From: Bryobacterales bacterium
GTDB lineage: Bacteria; Acidobacteriota; Terriglobia; Bryobacterales; Bryobacteraceae
DNA: 56,102 nucleotides
Assembly (NCBI GenBank): GCA_003142185.1
Contig: PLOR01000050.1
Span: forward strand, 1-56,102
Direction of reading: 5' to 3'
In this document: piece after piece, positions 18,381 to 25,132 of the stretch
Position numbering within the stretch: position 1 is the first letter of the stretch
Layout of the letters: each line of letters begins with the position of its first letter
Notes under the pieces: generated by a model
The model's database searches: none
What the model was told of the DNA's origin: nothing
Seen by the model: only the letters and a program-made list of their open reading frames with translations
Made by a program: the position numbers and the translations under genes

Positions 18381-18566
18381 CTATTTCCTGACGGAGCAGC
18401 GCAAGAAAGCCATTCGAATTGCCGAATGCACGGCCGCACAAAGCACGAGGAAGGTGGTCACCCCGAGGATGTAAAAGACCGCGTCGAGTCCGCTCACACC
18501 ATGAATCCGGAGGTAGCCCAAGACGATATCGAGCCCATGGCCGACGCGCCCGACGAAGTCAGCCAT
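18381..18566 (-). CDS. Small predicted membrane protein
   Basis: A 61-residue frame with one strong hydrophobic segment (about residues 28-48, 'AVFYILGVTTFLVLCAAVH'). It overlaps the preceding frame (18559-18789) by eight bases, compatible with translational coupling. No family recognised and the length is short, so the call rests on the overlap and the membrane segment. Confidence 0.4.
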   Translation of the reverse strand: MADFVGRVGHGLDIVLGYLRIHGVSGLDAVFYILGVTTFLVLCAAVHSAIRMAFLRCSVRK

Positions 18567-18789
18567 TGACCGCCTCCCCTTCGGCTTCCGCCTGGCGCGG
18601 GCGTCTGCCAGACGCCAATTCGGAAAGCAACTGCGCCGCCAGATTCAGTTCACCGATCGCGTAGAGCCTCTGGGCTCGTTCCCAGAGCTGTTGCCGGATC
18701 GCAAACGTCTGCCCACTGTCGTCCGGTGATCCAGGCAAAACCCGTTCGCCCGTATACCGAGGCCTCGTTGAGCGGTTTTTCATGTTCAT
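18559..18789 (-). CDS. Small hypothetical protein carrying a palindrome
   Basis: A 76-residue basic frame, soluble, with a helical middle ('RQQLWERAQRLYAIGELNLAAQLLSELA'). Its 3' part crosses a perfect 17-base palindrome (18600-18616), encoding Gly-Arg-Arg-Pro-Arg, as if a REP-like element had been captured in the gene. No Shine-Dalgarno is visible. An alternative ATG is at 18783. It could be a genuine gene or a chance frame. Confidence 0.4.
   Translation of the reverse strand: MNMKNRSTRPRYTGERVLPGSPDDSGQTFAIRQQLWERAQRLYAIGELNLAAQLLSELASGRRPRQAEAEGEAVNG
18600..18616. repeat. GGCGTCTG-C-CAGACGCC palindrome
   Basis: A perfect 17-base palindrome with a one-base centre, located inside the 18559-18789 frame. 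It resembles the other GC-rich palindromes of the window, which are otherwise intergenic. Confidence 0.5.
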
Positions 18790-19020
18790 GTGAGGGAAAT
18801 CGGCGGCGAGAATCAGAGGCTGTAGTGGACCGAAGTACTATCAGTACCAGGCTGGACGGCGACCGGCTCGGCGGGTTTCCGGTGATGGGAGCCATCCCTT
18901 GGCCGTTTTGGCCAGAGGTGGTCCCGATTCAACGCGGCAAGTGAATGGATCGGGGTGGCGTGTATGCTTCCACCAGCCGCCGCCAACGCGGCGAGGAAAG
19001 TAGCCGCCGCTGTACCCGCT

Positions 19021-19425
19021 TCACTTCTTCAGCTCAGGATGTTCCGAGATGCTCAGAATGTTTCCGTCCGGATCCTTGAACCAAGCCACTTTCGCGCCGG
19101 TAGGGGCGATCCAGATGCCCAGTTCGTCCTGTTTCATGAAGCCATATCGTTCGAACTGAATTCCGGCTGCCACCAGGTCCTTTGCCGCTGCGGCGATATC
19201 CGGCACCTGCCAGCCCAAGACCGTGCCGTGGGCCGGCGGAAGCTCCTTGCCCATGCCGAGCCGCAGCATGATACCGTTGGCGTCGAACACCAGTGCGAAC
19301 GGAGGTTCTTCGCTCAGCAGACGCAGGCCGAGCGTGTCACGGTAGAACTCCTTCGCTCGCGCGACATCGACGATGGTCACGAATCCGATGATGGTGTAGT
19401 TGCTTAGCCCTGAGTGTTGAGACAT
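19021..19425 (-). CDS. Glyoxalase/VOC-family protein
   Basis: 134 residues, one vicinal-oxygen-chelate domain: 'IIGFVTIVDVARAKEFYRDTLGLRLLSEEP', 'LVFDANGIMLRLGMG', 'VLGWQVPDIAAAAKDLVAAGIQFERYG' and the terminal 'GAKVAWFKDPDGNILSISEHP'. The last block is typical of the family and provides the glutamate/histidine region for metal binding. The substrate is unknown. It is divergent from the AraC-family gene with 41 bases between the starts, so that regulator may control it. ATG 19425 is chosen over upstream in-frame starts that would run into the regulator's control region. Confidence 0.85.
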   Translation of the reverse strand: MSQHSGLSNYTIIGFVTIVDVARAKEFYRDTLGLRLLSEEPPFALVFDANGIMLRLGMGKELPPAHGTVLGWQVPDIAAAAKDLVAAGIQFERYGFMKQDELGIWIAPTGAKVAWFKDPDGNILSISEHPELKK

Positions 19426-19453
19426 GGGGATAGCATGTACCAAAACGCCCCTT

Positions 19454-19498
19454 TGTCGCAAGACTGTTGTTGCGCCATAATATATGGCTGTTGCGACA
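19454..19498. promoter_or_regulatory. Nested inverted repeats between VOC and AraC genes
   Basis: TGTCGCAA (19454-19461) is repeated inverted as TTGCGACA (19491-19498), and between them GCCATA (19474-19479) faces TATGGC (19483-19488) across ATA. The cluster covers the 5' end of the AraC-family gene and lies 29 bases upstream of the VOC start. It is a plausible binding site for the AraC-family protein, controlling both genes. Confidence 0.5.
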
Positions 19499-20279
19499 CG
19501 GTGAAATCCTGACCGAGTTCGACCCGAAACGCGGCGTTTCCGTCGCTTCGCTGGCCTACGAATACCCACGCGGATTTCGCGTTCCCGAGCACGCGCACGG
19601 GTCGAACCAGTTGATTTACGCAACCCGCGGCGCGATGGAGGTTTCCGCCGGCCAGAGCGTTTGGTTGATTCCGCCTCACTTTGCGCTATGGATTCCGGCG
19701 CGAACCTGCCACCGGATCCAAATGCCCGGGCCGGTTTCCATGCGTACGCTCTACTTGCGGCGCGGCATGGCTTCCCCATTCTCGGCGGGTTGTGTGGTGC
19801 TCCATGTGACTCCATTCCTGCGGGAGTTGATCGTGGAGGCGGTGCGCCTCGGGCAACTGCGCACGCGCAATCGCCACGAGCGCGCGCTGCGCGACCTGCT
19901 GATCCTGCATCTCAAAACCGCATCGCCCATGCCGACTTTTGTCACGCTGCCCAAAGAACGCCGAGCGCTTGCGATCGCCGAGGCTGTGATGACAAACCCG
20001 GCCCAATTGAAGCCGCTGGCGGCGCTGTGTGCCAACGTCGGAGTCAGCGTCAGGACCATCGAGCGGGCGTTTCGAAAAGACGTCGGCACCGATTTCGAAT
20101 CGTGGCGCCGCCAGGTCCGGCTGATGAAAGCCGTGGAGCTCCTGGTTTCGGGATGTTCGATCAAAGAGGTCGCCTTCGCGGTTGGTTATCGCCAATCCAG
20201 CGCATTCGTGGAAATGTTCCGGCGAACTTTTGGAACCACTCCGAAGGCATGGGTCTCAGCTCTCGAGAAACTGGATTGA
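19467..20279 (+). CDS. AraC-family transcriptional regulator
   Basis: 270 residues: an N-terminal cupin sensor ('YEYPRGFRVPEHAHGSNQLIYATRGAMEVSAG...WLIPPHFALWIPA') and a C-terminal double helix-turn-helix (about 170-265: 'LAALCANVGVSVRTIERAFRKDVGTDFESWRRQVRLMKAVELLVSGCSIKEVAFAVGYRQSSAFVEMFRRTFGTTPKAW'), the classic AraC signature. There is no ATG at the expected place; TTG at 19467 or 19491 are the candidates, the former being used here. Likely target: the divergent VOC gene and itself. Confidence 0.88.
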   Translation: MLRHNIWLLRHGEILTEFDPKRGVSVASLAYEYPRGFRVPEHAHGSNQLIYATRGAMEVSAGQSVWLIPPHFALWIPARTCHRIQMPGPVSMRTLYLRRGMASPFSAGCVVLHVTPFLRELIVEAVRLGQLRTRNRHERALRDLLILHLKTASPMPTFVTLPKERRALAIAEAVMTNPAQLKPLAALCANVGVSVRTIERAFRKDVGTDFESWRRQVRLMKAVELLVSGCSIKEVAFAVGYRQSSAFVEMFRRTFGTTPKAWVSALEKLD

Positions 20280-20287
20280 AGAGCAAG

Positions 20288-20340
20288 AAAAAGCCGAGAT
20301 GACTCTCGGCTCAGCAGGCCGGACGGCCTGAGACACGGCG
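20288..20340 (-). repeat. Terminator-like dispersed repeat, copy A
   Basis: On the minus strand: a GC-rich left part followed by AGCCGAGA-GTCA-TCTCGGCT and T-rich sequence. Related copies lie at 22715-22766, 22871-22925 and 40186-40255. Stem plus T tract is the form of an intrinsic terminator reading on the minus strand; on the plus strand it follows the AraC-family gene. Confidence 0.7.
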
Positions 20341-20361
20341 AATCGTGGCCGCTCCGCGCGC

Positions 20362-20367
20362 TATAAT
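20362..20367 (+). promoter_or_regulatory. -10 box of the PD-(D/E)XK gene
   Basis: Perfect TATAAT ending ten bases before the ATG at 20378, with no Shine-Dalgarno between them. The -35 region is not conserved. The arrangement implies a very short leader or a leaderless mRNA and supports the ATG at 20378 over the GTG at 20345. Confidence 0.5.
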
Positions 20368-20377
20368 CCGGTTTCCG

Positions 20378-21880
20378 ATGCCACCTGAACGGCGGGCGGC
20401 GGGCCGTTGCGGGGAAGAGGCCCGCGCCGCCATCGAAGCGTTTCTCGAAGGCGCTCGGCAGCCGGCGCTGCTTGAGCCGGGTGAGGAACTGCTGCCGCTC
20501 GGCGATGGCAACTTCGCGCTCGAATTGCGGGGCGCGCGTCTCACGCTGCAAGCTTGGGACCGCACGCGCAACCTGACGCGGCGCGTCACCGGCGTTGGCG
20601 TGGCTTCGGCTGGGCGCCTGGAAATGGTGGTGGAGCGGTTCGCCCGGCGCGAAGGGCATATGTACCTGCTCGACCTGGCGCGGCGCGCGGGCGCGGAGAT
20701 GGGCAGGCGCAGCGGACGGCTGGTCTTTCGTGAGCGCTTCCGGCTGTTTCTGCGTCGCCAGTTCCCCGAATGGATGCTGGCCGAGCTCTCGACCGAGCCC
20801 AACCTCCAGCACAGCCTCTCGCCGGCTTTCCCGCGCGCCTTTCTGCGCCACGGCCAGCACGGCTGGGCGGCCATCGCCTGCCCGGAGGGTGGCGACGCGG
20901 CCGGTGCCGTGTCCTTCGGCTTGATCTGGCTCGCGTACTTGCGCCGCCGCGAGCGCCGGGTGACGGTGGAAGGGCTGGCGCTGTACCTGCCGCAAGGCCA
21001 CGAGCGCGCCGCCGCGCTGCGCCTGCTCTGCCTCAATCCAGCCGCCGCGCGGTTCGAGCTGTTTCGTTATTCGGACGAGGATTTCGTGGCGCCGGTGGAT
21101 CCGCGCGACCACGGCAATCTGGATACCCGCCTCGAGCCTTTCCGCCGCCCGGCGCCCGGCGCCGGCGCACGCTGGCAGGGCATCGCCGCCGTTCCCGGCG
21201 TCGAACAAGTCCTCAAAAGCGGAGGCCGCGTCAGCCTGCGCGTGCGCGGCATCGAGTTCGCCGAACTGGATGGAGAGGATCTCTCGTTCGGGCTGGGCCA
21301 CCGTCATCCGGCCGGCGAGCAGGACATGAAGCAGGTCGAACGCGTGGCCGAGCAGCTCGATCGCGCGCGATCACCCGAGGCGGCGGACCGCGACCACCCG
21401 CTCTACCGCCAGTACCCGGAAGCGTGGCTGGAATCGCAGGCCCGCGCGCACCTGCAAATCCTGGATGCGACTCTGCGGCCCGAACCGGTCTATGGGCAGG
21501 TGCCCGCGTTCGCCGGCGGTGAGCGCGGCATCCTGGACCTGCTGGCGGTAGATCATGCCGGCCGGCTGGTGGTGGTGGAATTGAAAGCGTCCGCGGATCT
21601 GCACCTGCCCTTGCAGGCGCTCGATTACTGGATCCGCGTGAAGTGGCACCTGGACCGGGGGGAATTCGGACCGGCTGGCTATTTCCCCGGCATCGAGCTG
21701 GCCCCCGGCCCGCCGCGGCTGCTGTTGGTGGCGCCTTCGCTCGAATTCCATCCCTCCACGGAGACCCTCCTCGAGTTCTTCTCGCCCGCGATCGAGGTCG
21801 AGCGAGTTGGGATAGGCGTAGAATGGCGTAAGGGACTGCAGGTGATGTTCCGCCTGACCGGTTCCGAACGGCCCCGCTGA
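20378..21880 (+). CDS. Uncharacterised protein with C-terminal PD-(D/E)XK nuclease-like domain
   Basis: 500 residues, rich in arginine. The C-terminal 140 residues read 'GILDLLAVDHAGRLVVVELKAS', giving Asp387, Glu401 and Lys403 in the order D-x13-E-x-K of PD-(D/E)XK nucleases; the setting resembles the NucS/DUF91 type ('LQALDYWIRVKWHLDRGEF' follows). The N-terminal 330 residues are not recognised; they include a helical 'RRSGRLVFRERFRLFLRRQFPEW' region and could bind nucleic acid. The next gene starts four bases later, so the two form a module. A role in DNA repair or defence is possible but unproven. Confidence 0.65.
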   Translation: MPPERRAAGRCGEEARAAIEAFLEGARQPALLEPGEELLPLGDGNFALELRGARLTLQAWDRTRNLTRRVTGVGVASAGRLEMVVERFARREGHMYLLDLARRAGAEMGRRSGRLVFRERFRLFLRRQFPEWMLAELSTEPNLQHSLSPAFPRAFLRHGQHGWAAIACPEGGDAAGAVSFGLIWLAYLRRRERRVTVEGLALYLPQGHERAAALRLLCLNPAAARFELFRYSDEDFVAPVDPRDHGNLDTRLEPFRRPAPGAGARWQGIAAVPGVEQVLKSGGRVSLRVRGIEFAELDGEDLSFGLGHRHPAGEQDMKQVERVAEQLDRARSPEAADRDHPLYRQYPEAWLESQARAHLQILDATLRPEPVYGQVPAFAGGERGILDLLAVDHAGRLVVVELKASADLHLPLQALDYWIRVKWHLDRGEFGPAGYFPGIELAPGPPRLLLVAPSLEFHPSTETLLEFFSPAIEVERVGIGVEWRKGLQVMFRLTGSERPR

Positions 21881-21884
21881 TTTT

Positions 21885-22709
21885 ATGCTGACCTTGCTGA
21901 AACAGGCACGAAGCGCGCTGTCCCTGCTGAATCCAGAGGAAGTCCGCAGCCGCTCCGGCCGGCTGGTGACGATCGGCCTGGTGGCGTCGAGCGACCACGC
22001 CTACGCACGCTTGGAGGATTTCCTGGCCAGCGGCGGCGGCCCGCGCGAGTTCGTTTTCCGCGCCGGCCACGCGAGCGCTCCGGAACGCGTCGACCTGGTA
22101 ATCTGCGAAGCCGGCATCGAGCCGCCGCCGGGCGCGTTCGCACTCGATCCATCGGCGGCCGGCGGCACCTTGGCGGCAATCGCCCGCCACCGGGAAGACG
22201 TGGCTCTTGCTCTGGCGCGGCGCCATCCGGTGTTCCGCCGCGCGGTGGTGGATCGCGCCATCCAGGCCGTAGCGTGCGAGAACGCCCTCTTCGCCATCGC
22301 CACTGCGCTGCCGGACGTGGTGCCCAATTTGATCGAGCTTCCCTGGGTGCTCGGCGAATGGGCTTCCGACACGGCTTTCCTCACCGCCAACCAGTTGCGC
22401 ATGGCGTTTTTCATCGCCGCCGCTTCCGGCAAACCGGTGGGTTTCGGCCAGCAGAAGCTGGAGATTCTCTCGATCGGAGCCAGCGCGTTCGGCTGGCGGG
22501 CGCTGGCGCGCGAACTGGCGGGCAAGATTCCCTTCGGCGGCGGGTTGATTCCCAAGGGCGCCATCGCTTACGCTGGCACCTACCTGGTAGGCAAAGGGCT
22601 GGAGCGGTTGCACGCAGGCGACGGCCCGCTGGGTCGGCGCCAGCGGAAGGAACTCTACCGGCAGGGCATCGAGCAGGGCCGGGCCGTGGCAAGTTCCGCC
22701 TTGCGCTAA
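21885..22709 (+). CDS. Conserved-looking protein, possible DUF697-like C-terminus
   Basis: 274 residues. The N-terminal half is a soluble alpha/beta region ('RLVTIGLVASSDHAYARLEDFLAS', 'VDLVICEAG'), reminiscent of a degenerate Rossmann or GTPase-like fold without a visible P-loop. The C-terminal half is helical and ends in a glycine-rich hydrophobic segment ('KIPFGGGLIPKGAIAYAGTYLVGKGLERLH') like that of DUF697/YcjF-type proteins, which may associate with membranes. It lies four bases after the nuclease-like gene and is probably its partner. Function unknown. Confidence 0.6.
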   Translation: MLTLLKQARSALSLLNPEEVRSRSGRLVTIGLVASSDHAYARLEDFLASGGGPREFVFRAGHASAPERVDLVICEAGIEPPPGAFALDPSAAGGTLAAIARHREDVALALARRHPVFRRAVVDRAIQAVACENALFAIATALPDVVPNLIELPWVLGEWASDTAFLTANQLRMAFFIAAASGKPVGFGQQKLEILSIGASAFGWRALARELAGKIPFGGGLIPKGAIAYAGTYLVGKGLERLHAGDGPLGRRQRKELYRQGIEQGRAVASSALR

Positions 22710-22714
22710 AAGCC

Positions 22715-22766
22715 GTGGCGCGGCCTGTCAAGGCTGCTGAGTCGAGAGTCGTCTCGACTCTTCTTT
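22715..22766 (+). repeat. Terminator-like dispersed repeat, copy B
   Basis: Begins GTGGCGCGGCCTGTC and ends with the hairpin GAGTCGAGA (22739-22747) / TCTCGACTC (22752-22760) followed by T-rich sequence. It follows directly after the 21885-22709 gene, so it can act as its terminator. It faces copy C (22871-22925) in inverted orientation about 105 bases away, the arrangement of a REPIN-like pair. Confidence 0.75.
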
Positions 22767-22870
22767 GCTTAGTCTTTTTCCTGCCAAACTGGATCATGGA
22801 TCATCGTGGACGTGTTTTTTGATGCCAGCTCAGATGCCTTCCCAGCAAGCGATTCGCCCGCATCCGCTAC

Positions 22871-22925
22871 GAAAAGCCGAAACGACTCTCGGCTCAGCAG
22901 GCTCGGACAGCCCGCGCCACGGGCG
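22871..22925 (-). repeat. Terminator-like dispersed repeat, copy C
   Basis: The reverse complement reads from a GTGGCGCGG-type start (around 22915) to AGCCGAGA-like/TCTCGGCT stem sequences and TTTTC; one stem position is mismatched. Inverted relative to copy B. Confidence 0.7.
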
Positions 22926-22992
22926 AAATCGATGTAAACACGCGGGCTGCGGCGCGCGTCGTACAATGAGAAGGAATTTCCAAGGGATACCT

Positions 22993-23991
22993 ATGCGTTG
23001 GTTATCGACTGTATTGGTACTCGCTCTGGCTACCGCGGCTTCGGCGGACGTAATCACGCTGAAAAGCGGTCGCGTCATCAACGGCACCTATGTGGGCGGC
23101 ACGGCGCACCAGGTGCAAATCGAGGTCGCCGGCACGGTCCAGACCTTCGACGTGGCGGACGTCTACCGCATCGAGTTTTCGGGCAACGCGCCCGCCCCGG
23201 TGGATCCCGATCGTCCCGCGCTGCGCCGCGCGCCGGATTCCGCGGACTCGGGCAGGCCAACCCTCCGCCGTGCGCCGGATGCCGATGCGGATTCCGGCCA
23301 GCCGACCCTGCACCGCGCGCCGGATGCCGGTGCGGATTCCGGCCAGCCCACGCTGCACCGCGCGCCGGATGCCGATGCGGATTCCGGCCAGCCGACGCCG
23401 CGCCGCAGCGACAGCGGCAACACCGTCGCCATCCTGAAGCCGGGCGAGGAGCCCTCGGTGTCTTCCCGTCCCTCCGCGGCGCCGGCGCAGATCATGCTCC
23501 CGGAGGGCACTAACTTCGTGGTGCGGATGATCGACGCTGTCGATTCCGATAAGGTGACGGTGGGGCAGAACTACAGCGCGGCGCTCGATGAGCCGGTGGC
23601 GATTGACGGCCAGACCGCGATCCCGCGCGGAGCCGACGTGGTGGTCAAACTGGTCAACGCCAAGGACGCCGGCAAGTTCACCGGCCGCGCCGAACTCACG
23701 CTGGCGCTTTGGACAGTGAAAGTGAACGGCAAGGAGGTGGACGTGAATACGCAGACCATCACCAGGCAGAGCGATTCGCGCGGGCAGCGAACCGGCACCA
23801 TGGCGGCCGGTGGCGCGATCGTCGGAGCGGTGATTGGCGGCATTGCCGGCGGCGGGAAGGGTGCTGCTATCGGAGCGGGTGCGGGCGGCGCCGCGGGAGC
23901 CGGAGCCGAGGCCGCCACCAAAGGCCCGCGCGTCAAGATCCCGGCCGAAACTCGGCTCACCTTCGTGCTCGATAACGCCGTGCGCTTATAA
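22993..23991 (+). CDS. Exported protein with tandem repeats and glycine zipper
   Basis: 332 residues. A signal peptide (residues 1-18, ending T-A-A-S-A) precedes a short beta domain ('DVITLKSGRVINGTYVGGTAHQVQIEVAGTVQTFDVADVYRIEF', about 19-65) like those in other acidobacterial exported proteins. Then come four units of about 15 residues (R-A-P-D-x-D-A-D-S-G-Q-P-T-L), a second beta domain about 155-270, and a glycine-zipper segment ('GGAIVGAVIGGIAGGGKGAA') that could insert in or cross a membrane. ATG 22993 has AAGGG upstream and starts the signal peptide. Function unknown; an envelope role is likely. Confidence 0.72.
   Translation: MRWLSTVLVLALATAASADVITLKSGRVINGTYVGGTAHQVQIEVAGTVQTFDVADVYRIEFSGNAPAPVDPDRPALRRAPDSADSGRPTLRRAPDADADSGQPTLHRAPDAGADSGQPTLHRAPDADADSGQPTPRRSDSGNTVAILKPGEEPSVSSRPSAAPAQIMLPEGTNFVVRMIDAVDSDKVTVGQNYSAALDEPVAIDGQTAIPRGADVVVKLVNAKDAGKFTGRAELTLALWTVKVNGKEVDVNTQTITRQSDSRGQRTGTMAAGGAIVGAVIGGIAGGGKGAAIGAGAGGAAGAGAEAATKGPRVKIPAETRLTFVLDNAVRL
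23221..23397 (+). repeat. In-frame tandem repeat, four units of 42-45 bases
   Basis: Units at 23221-23262 (42 bases), 23263-23307, 23308-23352 and 23353-23397 (45 bases each). The last three are nearly identical at the DNA level while the first is diverged, so the array expanded recently. Each unit encodes a proline- and aspartate-rich 14-15 residue linker. Length is a multiple of three, so copy-number change would keep the frame. Confidence 0.9.
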
Positions 23992-24198
23992 GTATTTCGC
24001 CCGGCCTTCGCCAGTTATCGGCGTACGCCGTAGTCGTTCGGTATCGGACGCAACAATCACACCCCTTTGTGGTGATGCTTTTGACTCAACTTTGCGGTTA
24101 CGGTGAGCAATATAGCTCCCCCCATTATTGTTTAGCCAAAAATGCACTATTAACGTTATTATGCAATTGGTACCATCGTTACCTGTCGGAACGATAAC
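23992..24198. other. AT-rich intergenic stretch
   Basis: About 200 bases of markedly lower GC content than the surroundings, containing TTATTATGCAATTGGTACCA-type sequence near 24150-24175. It probably holds the promoter of the small gene at 24199. No structure with a clear function was seen. Confidence 0.4.
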
Positions 24199-24444
24199 AT
24201 GCAGAGTGGTGATTCCCATCGAGGGGTTCGGATTTCGCCGCACCTGATGCTGCTGACGGTCAGACAACTCGCCAGGGAAAACGCGGAGTTGTCCGAAGAA
24301 GTGAAGCAGCTCCGGGCTGCCGTCAACGTCTACCGCGAGCTTGCCATGAGGAAGGGCCTGGCCAAGGAAAAGGGTTCGTCTTTGAGCCCGATGAGGACCG
24401 CCAGAAACAAGCTTGCCGATCCCTTTCGAAGCATCGTCGCATAG
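24199..24444 (+). CDS. Small coiled-coil protein, hypothetical
   Basis: 81 residues. The middle (about 20-52, 'VRQLARENAELSEEVKQLRAAVNVYRELAMRKG') has heptad spacing with leucines and should form a short coiled coil; both ends are basic. No family recognised. It follows an AT-rich intergenic stretch with possible promoter sequences and precedes the DinB gene by 35 bases. Confidence 0.5.
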   Translation: MQSGDSHRGVRISPHLMLLTVRQLARENAELSEEVKQLRAAVNVYRELAMRKGLAKEKGSSLSPMRTARNKLADPFRSIVA

Positions 24445-24479
24445 GCCTTAAGCGCCGCGGCGACGTGCGACACTGAGGC

Positions 24480-24926
24480 ATGATCCCGTTTTCTCAACGA
24501 TTGAAAAGTGTGATTGCGGAGGCGGAGCCACGGCTGCGCGCCGCAGCGGAACCAGCCGCCGGCGCCGCGCCGGCCGATCCGCAAGGCTGGTCCAGGAAAC
24601 AGGAACTGGGCCACCTGGCCGATTCCGCCATCAACAACCGCGTGCGGTTCATCAAAGCGGCTCTCGAGGGCGAGTTCACGGGGCCGTCTTATGACGGGGT
24701 GGGCTGGGTGAAGCTGGGAGGCTACGCCACCACGCCGTGGCAGGACGTTATCGACCTCTGGAAGAGCCTGAACCAGTCGCTGGCTGCGGTGCTCGAAGCC
24801 ATCCCGGCGGACCGCTTCACGGCACAATGCCGCATCGGGAATGGCAGCCCGGTGACGCTGGAGTTCCTCATCGGCGATTACATCGTTCACTTGCAGCATC
24901 ATCTCGACCACATCTTCTCCAGGTGA
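24480..24926 (+). CDS. DinB-superfamily protein
   Basis: 148 residues forming a DinB/YfiT four-helix bundle. The metal-binding histidines are in place: 'WSRKQELGHLADSAINNRVRF' (first histidine, about residue 45) and the terminal 'YIVHLQHHLDHIF' (second and third). Members act as metal-dependent thiol transferases or are uncharacterised. The 3' end abuts the palindromic element at 24926-25046; the element's first base is the last base of the stop codon. Confidence 0.8.
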   Translation: MIPFSQRLKSVIAEAEPRLRAAAEPAAGAAPADPQGWSRKQELGHLADSAINNRVRFIKAALEGEFTGPSYDGVGWVKLGGYATTPWQDVIDLWKSLNQSLAAVLEAIPADRFTAQCRIGNGSPVTLEFLIGDYIVHLQHHLDHIFSR

Positions 24927-25046
24927 CGTGGCGCACGCAGTCTTGCGTGCAGGGTCGAGATTCGTCCCGACCTTTCTTCGACCCGAGACAACAAAGAAAT
25001 GTCGGCACGAGTGCCGACACAGCACCGACGAGTGCGTGCGCCACGT
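24926..25046. mobile_element. MITE-like element with 14-bp terminal inverted repeats
   Basis: ACGTGGCGCACGCA (24926-24939) is perfectly inverted as TGCGTGCGCCACGT (25033-25046). Inside are further hairpins: GCACGCA with TGCGTGC (24933-24950) and TGTCGGCAC facing GTGCCGACA (about 24992-25011). No coding capacity. The 121-base size and terminal inverted repeats fit a miniature inverted-repeat element, but no target duplication was established, so a large REP-type structure is the alternative. Confidence 0.55.
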
Positions 25047-25132
25047 CGGACCTGACAGGCCCCAAAATAGATTCCTGCGCTACTTTCCGCGGGGCGCTGG
25101 GTTATCATCACCATGAACTTTTCGAGGGGCTT

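Noticed and set aside
18132-18569. A plus-strand frame of 145 codons between the CBS gene and the small membrane protein.
   Set aside because: It overlaps the CBS gene start and shows no domain or ribosome site.
20186-21307. A 373-codon minus-strand frame opposite the AraC and nuclease-like genes.
   Set aside because: It crosses two genes and an intergenic repeat, and its translation is low complexity.
23221-23397. Regular repeats that might suggest a CRISPR array.
   Set aside because: The units are contiguous without spacers and are in frame within a coding sequence.
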